DNA from: Vitellaria paradoxa
Lineage: Eukaryota > Streptophyta > Magnoliopsida > Ericales > Sapotaceae
Direction of reading: 5' to 3'
Assembly (NCBI GenBank): GCA_019916065.1
Contig: CM034237.1
Location: 43,940,485-44,004,484 of the forward strand
DNA: 64,000 nt
Shown: in pieces, positions 11,686 to 23,067 of the stretch
Numbering within the stretch: the first letter of the stretch is position 1
Layout: the number at the start of each line of letters is the position of its first letter
Notes under the pieces: model-generated
Seen by the model: only the letters and a program-made list of their open reading frames with translations
Told to the model about the DNA's origin: nothing
Databases searched by the model: none
Made by a program: the position numbers and the translations under genes

Positions 11686-12953
11686 ATGGCACCAAAGAAG
11701 AAGATGACAGCGCCTGGACCATGAAGAATGAGCCAACGTCTGAGGGCACAACATCTAGGTAAGAAATCTGCTCTTGTTGTTTCTGAGCCCATGAAAATTG
11801 ACCTATCTGAATCTACACTCCCTTCTTCTGACAATGAAATCCAACCACCCCTTGAGCAAGAACACTCAATGGGTGGCAATGAGGGTAATGAGCCTATCCC
11901 AGAAGCAGAGGCTCCTGATATGGCCATTCCAGAGGAACTTTATTCTAACCCGCGTTTTGCAAACCCGGCATCTGAAAAGAGGTATACGGATGGATATGCA
12001 AAACGAGCAGTTCTATGTGAAAGAGGGATCCTATTAGATGACTATACAGAGCAGCCTTATGAGTTGAAAGGCATGCTTGTAGACAGAGGATGGTCTGATT
12101 GGATAACTATTAGTCAGAGAGCTATAGTACCCCTAGTCAAAGAATTCTACTCAAATGCTGTGATGGGAAGAGAGGGAAGCAAAGAGATTCACACTGAGGT
12201 CAGGAAGATACCTGTAGTGATAACCCCTGAGTTGATAGCAAGAGCTACTGCACTTCCCTTAGGAAATACCCTTAGTACAACCCCACAGCAACAAGTTGCG
12301 TGGACAGAACAGCTGAGTAAGGAAAACTTGGTAAAATTACTGTCAGGGAATCCCCAAGCTAAATGGGATGGAGTTAGAATGTCAAGGGGAGACCTCACTG
12401 ATTAGAGCAGGGTGCTGCATATGTTGGTGTGTTCCAAGATTCTTCCTCATGCATATGTGTCCTCTGTGACAGTGACACAAGCTGAGCTCATTGGGAAATT
12501 GCTAATAGGCATCCCTTTTGATTTAGCTAATCACATTTGGACTGTCATAGCCACGGCAGTGGAGAAGCCTGGAGTGAATTCTGGTTTACCCTTTGGAGGA
12601 TTAATAACAAAAATTTTACAAAGTCATGAAGTGAAAGGGAAAGCAGGTATGGGAATGGTCAAGCCGGCTGCAAGAATTGCAAAGACATCTGTGAAGAGGA
12701 GCCAAGGCCAACTGGCAAGAAGAGTGATCAAGGAACCACAGGGTGAGCAGCAACCAGCTGAGGAAGTAAGGACTGAGGAGATTACTCTGCGGAGTTTATA
12801 TGAATGGTGAAGGATGTCCAAGGAAAACAGGCTGAATTGACTGCTGAGATGAAGAGTTTGAAAGAGCAACAAAAGAGGAATCATCAGCAAGTGATTGAAA
12901 TGTTAGAAGGATTGTATGAACCAGCTGCCTCAGGTGATTTCGAATCTGCTTAG
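11686..12953 (+). pseudogene. Athila-type downstream ORF (env position), disrupted
   Basis: A reading frame begins at the ATG at 11686 with a basic N-terminus (MAPKKKM). It is interrupted by TGA at 11722 and TAG at 12403, and near 12800 it shifts frame and closes at 12951. The middle, about residues 80-230 (ERGILLDD, RGWSDWI, VPLVKEFYSNAV, ITPELIARATALP, and later HMLVCSKILPHAYVS), resembles the 'putative plant transposon protein' domain common in the third frame of Athila elements. The C-terminus (TAEMKSLKEQQKRNHQQVI) looks like a coiled coil. No signal peptide or membrane segment is evident, so an envelope role is not supported by sequence. The function in the family is unknown. Confidence 0.72.
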
Positions 12954-14783
12954 TGATGGTTATGTGATTCTTTGTTTTGGCACATAAGCTGAAATCTGTG
13001 CATGGATTCTTACAAAAAAACTTAGAGCCATGTTTTGTTAAGTTGAAGATTAGGACCTTTTGGTTTTGTTTTATTTTTACTTTGGTATTTTTCTGGATTT
13101 TGGACAACATTGACCATGAATTTGGTGAAATTTAGGTGGAGAATTGAGCTTGAACAAAAGGAATGCTGTTATGATCTGTTTTCTTTTTAAAATTAGCTTC
13201 TTGTGTTTTGAATGGATGGAATTTCATAGTTGGGATTTTAGGTGATGCCAACTGCCAAGCTTTGAATTTTAAATTTGGAATTTGAAATTTGTTGATATGT
13301 TTAGTTTGCTTAATTGCTGAATTGATTGTGAGTAGATTTAGTTTTTGACTTGTTAACTTGAATATAGATACTCATAAATGAACTTCTTAGTTGGACTATG
13401 TATTATATCACTTCGCAGCCATAGTGGAGACTTAAACCTGAAGTGAGTTTTTGAACCTTTAAACTTTGTTCATGAGAGACTTACATTTACTCAAAAAGCT
13501 TTTTAAAAGCTTTAAAGTTTTCTGCACTTCAGTTCTTTCAATAACTCCAAATACAATACTTTGTTTTGGGTGTTTGTGAAATTGTGGATGAATTGAACTT
13601 GATTCTTTGTTCTTTGCTGTAATGGTTGAGTGGAATGACACTATGGAAATGACATTAGGCATTTTTTTTGTAACATTTGTGCCTATTACCTTTCTTTGGG
13701 GAACATCACCTTTGTAACCGAATTTGAGCCTTAATAGAGCATTCATATTTCCTTCTTTCCACCTCCTTATTCCCTTAACCATAATGAATGCTCTTTAGAC
13801 TTCCCTATATATTTTGGAATACACTGAAAGTAGGAAGGAAAAGTAATGGAAAGAAATTTTGGGATGATTAAGGTGAGAAAAGAAAAATGGATGAAAGAAA
13901 GAAATGTTAAAGAGAATGGTGAAAGTAAAATAAACAATCAGAGGAAAAATACCTTGCTTATGAATTTCAATCTCTCATTTTTAGATTACATTTTCAGATT
14001 TCAAAAAACAAAAAAAAAACAAAAAAAAGGGGTATAAGTTGGTTGAGCTGAAGGAAGGATAGTAAAGTATTTTTTTCAGTGTTCCAAAATATCTTGAACT
14101 ACCTATCCCTCCTTTGAATCCTCCTATTACATCCCAATAGCCTCATTATAACCTAATGCAAGTCCTAATGGATCCATAGAAGAATTCTCATTCAATTATG
14201 AAAGCTAGGAATTGAGAATGCATGGTGAAAATTCTGAAATAAACTCACTGCATCATTCTTTCATGGAGTTATGCCAAGTCATTTTCTTCATTGAATAAAG
14301 CATTTTTGACCTATAGATGCACCTTTCTAGAATTTGATTTACAATTACTCTTTAAAAAGGGGCATCTTGAGTGAAACCTTGTGTGATCTATTTTCTTGTG
14401 AGTGGATTCCAAGGTGAGAATTGAAGTTGAAACTTGGGGAGATGGTGTGATGCAAAAAAATTCAAGATAGAGTTTGATTTTAGAGATTTAAATTGAGTTA
14501 ACAGGTTAAGAGCTGAATTTTCATACTTGGTTCAAATATTTAGCAAATTTTACATGCCACACAGAATTTCAAGATTTTAAATTGTTATCTTAAATTCCTT
14601 GGCTTGTGGTATTGATTAACATTCTATGGTTATGATTTACCATTCATTTAAAACTTGAGATGCTGTCCTTAGGAATGCTCTTTATAGACCTGAAAACCCA
14701 AAAATAAAGCTTTTGGTTGTTTTTAAGGTAGCTCTCTTACTTTAGACATTACTAGGGACTAGTAATGTTGTAGTTGGGGGGTG
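12954..14783 (+). other. Athila-like 3' noncoding region with polypurine tract
   Basis: This is about 1.8 kb without a convincing frame. Just ahead of the 3' LTR is the G-rich polypurine tract GTAGTTGGGGGGTG (14770-14783), the expected primer for plus-strand DNA synthesis. The short open frames here are AT-rich and have no recognisable motif. Confidence 0.75.
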
Positions 14784-16323
14784 TGATTGGACTTAACTTG
14801 TTACATATTTCTTTACTTAATTACACCTTTATATATGATATAAATGATATAAAACATGTGTTTCGTGCAGATTTTATCTTCAACTTTAAACATATGGAAC
14901 ATGTATTGAATTATGTCATAAGGAGAAGCAATTTGAGTATTATTAAGGATGCAAAGGAAGATTTGCTGAAACACATTTTGTTGAGTAAAGCCATCGGAGT
15001 AGATGAAGAATTTCCATGTGAACTCAATACGAGAAAGAAAAAATCAGCAATCTGGAAGTTCCTGAAGCAGAGTCCCATTCAAATTTAGGAATTGGCCCAT
15101 CTAAATACAATTACTGAGTGAACCAATTTCTGAAGTGGACGGCATATTCGAATACAACTGAAAAGCATTCGAATGGTGGGTTATTTCCAGTAACGAATTC
15201 CATGTGACCTCAACTGTTCCATGTGACAAGATTCCGAAAGACAGTGAGGGGCAAAATCTGTAATTAAGGGTGAATTGCATAACGGAATGAGGATTTTTGG
15301 CAGAAAGAATGAGTGGAGAGAGAAGGGGGAGAGGTTGGCATCACATGACCCACCCGTGGAGGATAGATGCATTCGGTTATGGGGAGGGAGGACGGAGAGC
15401 TGGAGACGAGGGAGAGAGTTTTTGGCTGTTTTCTTTTGTTTTCTGTTATTGCTTGAGCGGAGAGAGAGTCTTCATTTTTGGATCTTTCGATTTCAACAGT
15501 TGTAATTAGATTTTCCATTGCAATTTAATTTCACTTCCAGATTTCAGATTTCAAATGTCTCAATTTCATCTTTCTATTTTTGTTTCTAATTTCTTGAGAA
15601 TGACTGGCTGAGTTCTTCTTGGGCCAAGGCAAGGATAATGTTCTTCCAATGACTCTCAAGATGCCGTTCATCATGGATTTATTTTGAGTCTTGTGATTGC
15701 CATTCATAGTTGTATCTTCTTGCTTTAGAAATCAATGGTTCAAGATCTGATTTACATTGATTTGTATAATCTATCAATGAGTTCATAGAGGTTGCTTAAC
15801 TTAGAACTCTCATTGCAAATATGTATGGGAGTTGCTAGACTTAGAACTTTTATTGCTCCTAAGATAGATTATGCACATCTTTTGTTTGATTTATGGCTTG
15901 TGCCATTTGAAATGAATTTTCTCCAAAAAAAAAATTAGAATAACTAGGATTGGTGATTCATCTACTCTTGGCATTTTGAGAATGATTTGGATGAACATTG
16001 GAATTGCTTTGACCCATCTTTCTCATATCAGATTTTAATTAAAATTAGTTCATATTTCAAAACTCATTTCCAAAACAACAAACATTTTCAAATCAGATTT
16101 TCATTTTCATTTTACATTCATATGAGTAATGTTGTCACTTTTTAAACCATTTGATTCAGCCACTCTTTTGCTCCTTAGGTCTCTGTGGAAATGACCTGGT
16201 AATCACCAGTATTTTGTGCTACAACCACACCTTGTACTTGGGGAGTTTTGTCTTGATTTTTGCACTCAAAACACTTAGTTAAAATATAAAATCAAGAGTG
16301 AGGAAATTAAGCAAACACAAGCA
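14784..16323 (+). repeat. Athila-like 3' LTR
   Basis: This 1540-bp repeat of 2956-4499 starts TGATTGG and ends AACACAAGCA. By eye it differs by about 20-25 substitutions and a few small indels, for example a 3-bp gain near 15296 and a shorter A-run near 15925. GATTG follows at 16324-16328. Confidence 0.93.
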
Positions 16324-16547
16324 GATTGCTCACAATAATGTCTTCCATGACTGCACTAAACATATTGAGATAGATTGTTATTTTGTGTGCCAACATGTGG
16401 CCGAGGATACCATGCAGTTTCTCTATGTGACATTTGTTGCTCAAACTGTTGACTTGCTTACCAAAGCTCTTTCTCTTGGACGGTTTCATAACTTAGTCTC
16501 CAAAATCAAGTTAGTTTCTACGATACCTCTTTGAGTTTGCGGAGGGA
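16324..16547 (+). pseudogene. Ty1/copia polyprotein remnant, 3' part (RNase H end)
   Basis: This resumes the copia reading interrupted at 2955: IAHNNVFHDCTKHIEIDCYFV, then QTVDLLTKALSLGRFHNLVSK, the usual copia RNase H C-terminus. The frame across the insertion site is off by one base, so a frameshift existed there. A purine run (GCGGAGGGA, 16539-16547) before the LTR is the polypurine tract. Confidence 0.87.
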
Positions 16548-16720
16548 TGTTATAATATTCTATTACCCAATTTAGTCTTAGTATATTCTATAATATTCCC
16601 TTACCATACTTAGTACAGTATATTTTGTTTCTTTGTATAAATTATTTACCATCTATAGTATACATGTAATCCTATATATACTTGCATAAATTCGCAATTT
16701 GGTTCAAGTTATTCAACACA
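16548..16720 (+). repeat. Probable 3' LTR of the interrupted copia element
   Basis: The sequence starts TGTTATAATATTC directly after a polypurine tract. It ends tentatively at ATTCAACACA, which restores a TG...CA pair. It would be a short LTR of about 170 bp. Its partner lies outside the window, so the right end is not confirmed. Confidence 0.5.
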
Positions 16721-17192
16721 AATTTAATTCTTTTCATCCTTATTTACTTCTCACAGTTGGAAATATCATGTTCCATTATAATGCTGTTGGTTTCATCCTT
16801 GATATCAATTTAATTAATGGTACAAATTGGTATGAAGCACATATAAAAATTATAACTTTGGAAGAAGAATGATGAAATTGATGAGAACGTGTTAATCTAT
16901 GTTAATCCTTCAAATATATGAGACAATGTTAATTTTATTAATTAAGGGTTTATAGGAAAATGAGAGGCCATTAATGTTTACTCATAATCTTCCACTTCCA
17001 CAACGATGGTGGAGATCAAAACTAACTAATGATGAGAATTATGTATACAGAACTCTCACTTGCAACTAACGTTGATATTTACAAGTCCCAAGCTTCAAGC
17101 CCCTATTATGGAACCCTCTAGACTTAAAATTCTATAATGCATAGGAATAGTCTGCATGGTGACACCACACTCACGTGTTTCAAACAAATGTA
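16721..17192. other. Intergenic stretch between two copia elements
   Basis: AT-rich sequence without a supported gene or clear repeat boundary. Nothing recognisable. Confidence 0.5.
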
Positions 17193-17197
17193 GGGAC

Positions 17198-17576
17198 TGT
17201 TGTGTTGGCTCCCTAAATCCCACATCGGGACAGGGAACAAAAAATGGGAGGCTTGGCTCCTATAAGAGGGCCTTCCCCCATAGTTGTTAAATGTACCAAT
17301 GACACAACTAAAAACATGTGTTACCAAAGTGTGAGTGTAATTGGGTTTTTGGGTTATGTGAGTGGAAGAGGGTTTTACAATTTTGTCCGTGCAAAAATTG
17401 TAATAGTTTAATATTGAGTTGAGTATATTATCCCTTTTTGGGAATGTGGATGTAGGTTTTTTGAGGGACCGAACCACGTTAAAAATTCTTGTGTTGAGTG
17501 CTCTAAATTTTTTTTCTTTTCTTTATTTGTGTGTGTGCTTCTGTTGCGGGCTTTACAAGTGCTCGTGGGCCCAACA
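17198..17576 (+). repeat. Copia derivative 5' LTR
   Basis: Starts TGTTGTGTTGGCTCCC and ends GGGCCCAACA. It is 379 bp, the same length as the 3' copy. Confidence 0.92.
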
Positions 17577-17858
17577 AGTGGTATCAGAACTGAAGGTTCT
17601 AGCTTGGAAAAAGGAGAGGAAAAAAGGAGCAGTGGGTGTCTCACCAGTAGCAAATTTTGGAAGAGGTTAGTATTGCCTAATTTTGACGTTCTGGTTCTGT
17701 TTTTGAGGTTAGCTTTCTCAAATTAGGCTTCAATTGTGGTATTTCCCGCATTGTTGGCTATTGATGTTTGTGAATTCCTTTATTACATTGAGTTGCTAGT
17801 TGTTGGTTGCTTTGGTGTATATTATTGAAGTGTTTAATTGGAAAGGTTATTAAGCACC

Positions 17859-19109
17859 ATGTCTACACTAAAGTTTGAAGTCCCTTTATTCGATGGAAAG
17901 ATCAATTTTACATTATGGCAGAGTACAATTTAAGACTACCTAGTGCAACAGGGTCTTGATATTGCGTTAGAAGATACAAAACCAGATGAGATGAAGGCTA
18001 ATGATTGGAAAGCTGTTCAAAGGAAGGCTGTAAGTACAATTCGGTTGGCACTTACACCGCAGATTAAATACACGGTATTGAATAAGACGTTACCGAAAGT
18101 GTTATGGGACAAGTTGGAGAGCGTGTTCGCTTCAAAGTCTATAGCAAGCCGTCTTTGCATGAAATTGGATTTGTACTCATTGAGAATGGATGAAGGAGGT
18201 AATATTCATGACCACATCAATATTTTTAATCAGCTAGCATGTCAGTTGTTGAACGCAGGGGAGAAGGTTGAAGACGAAGAACAGGCATTGCTTTTGTTAG
18301 CTTCATTATCCAGGTCATACAAACTGTTGGTTCAGTCGATGTTAATTGGGAAGAAAACTCTGACACTGAATGAAGTGATTACGGTTTTGAAGGAGAATGA
18401 CAAGATAATGAGAAATGGAGGTAATCCTGGAGAAAGTCAATTGCTAGCTGTAGAGAGTTCTGAGCGAGGGAGGAGTCAGAAGAAGAAAGTTGACCATCGC
18501 GATAGATCGAAATCTCGACAGAAAGATATGAGCAATGTTGAGTGCTATTATTGTGGAGCGAATGGTCATATACAGAAAAGTTATCCAAAGTTCAAGGAAG
18601 ACTTGAAGAGTTTAAAACTACTGTAAGAGAAGATGAAAGTTAGTGATTCCTCCGTCAATGTGATTAATGAATCTAGTGATTTCTTATTGCATACTATGGA
18701 TGATGGTTCTACTGAAAATTATTCTGGTTGGGTGTTGGTTTCTGCTTCTAACTTTCATATATGCAGAGATCGAGCTATGTTTGACACTTTGCACACTGAT
18801 GGAGATTTTGGTTACATTAATGTGGGTAATAAATTGAAGCAAAAGATTGAAGGTGTTGGAAGAGTCTGCTTGAAACTCCACAATGGTGTTGTCAAAAATA
18901 TTCCCAATGTGAAATACGTATCTACTGCTGGAGCGAATATAATTTCTTTGGATGAGATGGCTTCACATGGATACAAGTATGTGGGTATTGGGAATCAATG
19001 CAAGGTATACAGAGGTGGCAGCTTGATAATGCAAAGGAGAAAGAAGGGAAAGAATATTTATTATTTGGATAATCATCCCCTGAAGAGTCAGAAATCAGAG
19101 AAGATTTAG
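17859..19109 (+). pseudogene. Copia gag plus truncated protease, two stops
   Basis: One frame runs from the ATG at 17859 to the stop at 19107, broken by TAA at 17931 and TAA at 18624. The gag core at 17943-18400 (VLWDKLESVFASKS, CMKLDLYSLRMDEG, NQLACQLLNAGE) is copia/UBN2-type. The zinc knuckle near 18542 reads CYYCGANGHIQKSY, so the fourth ligand Cys is Tyr. The protease region from about 18727 reads GWVLVSASNFHICRDR, where the family has an Asp-Ser-Gly active site, so the catalytic Asp is gone. The protein would stop before the integrase. Only the gag portion might have been functional, before the two nonsense changes. Confidence 0.85.
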
Positions 19110-19178
19110 AAGATCGAGAAAAGAGTGCATTTTTCTGACATTGTTGAAGAAAATGGGAATTTGGGGAGAGGGAGGATT

Positions 19179-19557
19179 TGTTGTGTTGGCTCCCCAAATC
19201 CCACATCGGGACAGGGAACAAAAAATGGGAGGCTTGGCTCCTATAAAAAGGGCATTCCCCCATAGTTGTTAAATGTACCAAGGACACAACTAAAAACCTG
19301 TGTTACTAAAGTGTGGGTGTAATTGAGTTTTTGGGTTGTGTGAGTGGAAGAGGGTTTTACAATTTTGTCCGTGCAAAAATTGTAATAGTTTAATATTGAG
19401 TTGAGTATATTATCCTTTTTTTGGATCGTGAATGTAGGTCTTTTGAGGGACTGAACCACGTTAAAAATTTTTGTGTTGAGTGCTCTAAATTTTTTTCTTT
19501 TCTTTATTTGTGTGTGCGCTTCTGCTCCGGGCTTTACAAGTGCTTGTGGGCCCAACA
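19179..19557 (+). repeat. Copia derivative 3' LTR
   Basis: A 379-bp direct repeat of 17198-17576, followed by the GGGAC duplication. Confidence 0.92.
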
Positions 19558-19562
19558 GGGAC

Positions 19563-21099
19563 ATGGTCCTGCCATACTCATCACATGTTTGTGTTTATTT
19601 ACACACATATTTTCTAGTTTAAAAATTAGGATAGAAAATAAGGTAGTACAATAAATTTATTTATTTAATTTGAAATGAGGATAAGTACAATCTTTGAAAT
19701 ATTATGAACAAAATAAAATCTTCTAATTCTTTTTCTCTTTTTTTTTTTTTTGAATATTTTGTGTATTTGAATTTCAATTTGAGATATTGACAGTTTGATT
19801 TCAAATTTTGTAAGATTAAATTTTGACTTAAAAACTTGTCCTTGTCACCGTGGTCTTAAAATTTGTAGGCTTAAATTTCTATTTGAAACTTTAGTTTTAG
19901 GAATTGACAACTTAAGATTTGTACACTTAAATTTTGACTTGAGAGCTTAACAACCTGGTTTCAAGATTTACATACTTAAATTTTAAACTTCAACTTGACA
20001 TACTTAAATTTTAAACTTGATATACTTAAACTTTAAATTTTAACTTGATCGAGAACTTGACAAGTTGATCTCAAGATCAATGGTTGGTTTGAATTGTGAG
20101 TTGAGATCAAATGTTAACTTGAATTGTAACTTGAGAGTTTGACAGCTTAACACTAACCTTGAAGGCTTGACTTGTTGAACTTCTTTTTTTTCTCTACTTG
20201 TTAAATTCCTTTTTTCTTCGTGTCCTCCGCACTTCTTGTAATTGCATTTTTTTTCTCATAAAATCACTTTTATTTATAGTGGATGAATGCACAGTCATGT
20301 TAACTTCAAATTTTTGTTGTAATTATATTTATTTCTTTACTTTTTGAAAGAATAACAATTATTTCTTTTTTAAAAAATAAAATTAGTGTTTATCTATAGA
20401 TGAAATTAATATTTATCTCAAGATAAATCAAACTTTATTCAAAGATAATATTTATTTTCTTAATATTGCATCACACTACATATGTCGGTACTAGATTCTA
20501 TCATTCTTGCAATTAGACACTCGGCAATTTTTAATTGACTAAAATTTTGTACATAGTGTAATTTGACCGTTGACTCATTTGACCAATTAAAAAGAATATA
20601 ATGCTCTCAATTGCATTAAAATTTTGATCTTTAAAAATATATTTCCAATAACTATTTCATCTAAAAATAACAATATTAAGCCTGAAAAAATAAATAAATA
20701 CTATTAGAACCTTTAACCCAACTCAACAAATTCAGAGAAATATATATTAAAAAAAATAAGCCACACATATTATTAAGATTTTTAGTCTAACACGGTAGGT
20801 TCACAGTGAGGTTTGAATTAGGAAGGGATTAGTTCTGTTTTTTTTTTTTTTTCTTTTTCTTTTATTTTTTATTTTGACATTTTTCGTCAATATAATTTTT
20901 TTAACCAAAATTTGATTTTGTTTTTTATTTGATAGTTTAAGGAACATTATTTACATATATTAAAAATTTGTAAAAAATTAATTAAAATAAAAAAATTCAT
21001 GTACCGGCCAAAAAAAAAAAATGGCTTTCCAAGTTCTACAACCTATGATTAAAACTTCCCTCATTTTCATGAATTTGATCTCCCTCGAGAAAATACAAT
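19563..21099. other. AT-rich intergenic DNA with degenerate tandem phrases
   Basis: No gene is supported. From about 19790 to 20160 the sequence repeats variants of 'TACTTAAATTTTGACTTGA...GACAACTTGATTTCAAGATTTG' with strong divergence, as in a decayed tandem array. Poly-T runs occur at 19738 and 20837. Confidence 0.5.
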
Positions 21100-21437
21100 G
21101 GTGCCGTTTGGCAACTCAAAAAAATACCAAAAGTTACACATTTTGTAAATTTTGGTGTATTTGGCAAAATTATAAATTTTTTCACTTTTTTGATTTGTTA
21201 CAGTAAAAAGTACATTCCATAGTTACAACTTTTTTGATTTGCTATAGTAAAAAAATATACCAAACACCTAAAAGTTACCATTTTTTTACTTTGCTACAGT
21301 ACAAAATTTACCAAATACCTAAAAGTTACTAAAAAATACTAAAAATTCCATTTGATTCAACCAAACACACAAAAAAGTGCCAAAAAAACACCCAAAAAAC
21401 TACCAAAATTTAAATTTTTTTGAACTTCCAAACACCA
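21100..21437. mobile_element. MITE, family A copy 1
   Basis: The ends are inverted: GGTGCCGTTTGGCAACTCAAAAAAA on the left pairs imperfectly with TTTTTTTGAACTTCCAAACACC on the right. The interior has repeated phrases built on CTTTGCTACAGTA and ACCAAATACCTAAAAGTTAC. These phrases are shared with 31474-31864. There is no coding capacity. Confidence 0.65.
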
Positions 21438-22003
21438 CTATAATATATGTGAAATATTTGCAATCCTACAGAGTAAATGTTTGTGCACAAAAAAATAAAG
21501 TAGATTTTTGCTGCGGAAGCCACTTTCAACTGGCAAGCTGAAAGTTCGAATCAAACGTCTTGATGCCTTTGAACAATTTGTGGCTAATATTAGGACAATA
21601 ATCTAACAATTTCGTCAACATTTAATTTATTAATTAACTACTTTTGGGAAAGATCTTGTCCAAAGCGCTTACTTAATGTCTTTAAAAGAGCAAGAGAGGA
21701 ATGGTCTTTAGAACCAATTGCATACGCTTGAAAAGAAGCTCCGCCAAGACGAACCCTGAACATCTCTTCTATTCAAATTATGAAACCTACACTCTGCCTC
21801 CTTATCCATTTCACCATCATAAATCAATCTTAAATCTGGGTTTGTTTGGAGTGTGGATTTAGTGAGAGAAGTAAAAGGACCCATAAAAAAAAAATCCACA
21901 AAAAAAAGTGAGAAGAGAGATAGAGAGACCTTCTAAATACATGTATTCATTTGAATGAATTAAAAAAATATAACAAAATAAAAAACATTTACCACCTAAC
22001 AAT

Positions 22004-22171
22004 TGGTGTGTTTGAAGTTGTATAAAAGTGCATAAAATAAAATAAAATTGTAAAAGTAAATGTCTCGAAATTCGTGCAGTGAGTAAAAAATTTAAATTTT
22101 ATTATCTCTTAATTCGTGTTTGTAGAGATTTGTATGATTTTTTTTATTTTGTATAGCTCCAAACGGAGCCA
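22004..22171. mobile_element. MITE, family B copy 1
   Basis: About 168 bp. The left end GGTGTGTTTGAAGTTGTATA is roughly inverted at the right (TATAGCTCCAAACGGAGCC). A close relative lies at 44738-44897, sharing TAAAATAAAATAAAATTG and a following AATTCGT motif. Confidence 0.6.
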
Positions 22172-22200
22172 ATGTCAACGGTAGGCATATAATATACATT

Positions 22201-22571
22201 GGGCTCGTTTGGAGGCAAAAAAATAAGATAAATTGAGATAAAATGTGGTTTGGGATTAATTTTGGCGCCGTTTTTTTTTTTTTTTTTGAAAAATCACAAA
22301 CCATGGGAACGGTTTTCCAAATCCGTTCCCACGGATTCAAAAAAAATTCAAAAAAAAATAGCGACAATGGTACTCATTTGAAAGCTTTCGACACAAAAAA
22401 TATGATTGTATAAAAAATTTACATATTCGGTTAACCTATTTTTAGATTTTTTTATTTTTTTGCGAAATATTGAAATTTTTTGAAATTAGTGATGGCGAGA
22501 AAATTAGAGATAGAGGGATTGTTAGAGATTTATAGAATTTTTTAGAGATTTTTCTTGTGACAAACGAGCCC
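22201..22571. mobile_element. MITE with GGGCTCGTTTG termini
   Basis: Perfect 11-bp inverted ends (GGGCTCGTTTG / CAAACGAGCCC) flanked by ATT on both sides, which suggests a 3-bp target duplication. The interior is AT-rich and contains GGGAACGG inverted as CCGTTCCC (22305-22332). It has no gene. Confidence 0.7.
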
Positions 22572-22803
22572 ATTGTATAATAACTCTCTACGTTGGGGAC
22601 CTACACGTACCCTAGTCGCACAAATAACAATAATAAACAAAAAAAAGTTGGACGAATTCCCGGGCCAAAGTTATCAACACAGCTCAAGATGGTTATTTAC
22701 ATCCCTAGATAGATCACATGTACTGCAGTTGAAATGAACTACTCAGCTCAAAACACAGGTATGAGATAATATGCAATTAATCTCAATCATATAAAGTTAA
22801 ATA

Positions 22804-22812
22804 CATCTATAA
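22804..22812. repeat. Candidate 9-bp target duplication of Mutator-like element (left)
   Basis: CATCTATAA precedes the left inverted repeat, and TAACTATAA follows the right one (31417-31425). Seven of nine bases match. Nine bases is the usual Mutator-superfamily duplication. Confidence 0.55.
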
Positions 22813-22960
22813 GAGTAAATTATACCTAAATTTTTAAATATTTGAATAATTACACTCTCTCTAATGTTTAAAAATTATAGACATTAAAGTTACTAACACT
22901 TAGACTCTTTCTATTAATTTTGACACTAATACTATTAAAAATTGATTGAAAAGATAAATT
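22813..22960 (+). repeat. Left terminal inverted repeat of Mutator-like element
   Basis: Begins GAGTAAATTATACCTAAAT and pairs with the reverse complement of about 31270-31416. Identity is about 70% over the first 45 bases by eye, lower and gapped beyond. Confidence 0.6.
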
Positions 22961-23067
22961 TACCTTCAACTTAATTAAAAATTTATTATCTCTATCCTTT
23001 CTCGTCTCGGGCACTTTCTCCATCCCATCTGTAACTCTTCCCTCAACATTGCAGCTCTTCAAGCTTT

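Larger units (their letters stand above)
2956..16323 (+). mobile_element. Athila-like Ty3/gypsy LTR retrotransposon (nested in copia)
   Basis: This is a 13,368-bp complete structure: TG...CA LTRs of 1544 and 1540 bp, a primer site matching tRNA-Asp, gag, PR-RT-RH-IN in gypsy order, a further reading frame downstream of integrase, and a G-rich polypurine tract ahead of the 3' LTR. The tRNA-Asp primer, the large size, the DLGASVN protease motif and the extra 3' frame point to the Athila branch rather than to chromoviruses. All coding regions carry stops or frameshifts, so the copy cannot encode its own machinery. By eye the two LTRs differ at roughly 20-25 positions plus a few indels (about 1.5%), so insertion was fairly recent compared with the other elements here. 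Confidence 0.92.
17198..19557 (+). mobile_element. Gag-only (TR-GAG-like) copia derivative
   Basis: This 2360-bp element has two 379-bp LTRs (17198-17576 and 19179-19557) and perfect 5-bp duplications GGGAC at 17193-17197 and 19558-19562. Its PBS, TGGTATCAGAAC at 17579-17590, pairs with initiator tRNA-Met. The interior keeps gag and the start of the protease, then goes straight to a purine-rich tract (GGGGAGAGGGAGGA, 19163-19176). Integrase, RT and RNase H are absent. It must have moved using enzymes of another copia element. The LTRs differ at about 20 positions (5-6% by eye), so it is older than the Athila insertion. Confidence 0.9.

Noticed and set aside
13846..14037. 63-codon Lys-rich frame in the Athila 3' region
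   Set aside because: Low-complexity A-rich sequence with no conserved motif; an ordinary chance frame.
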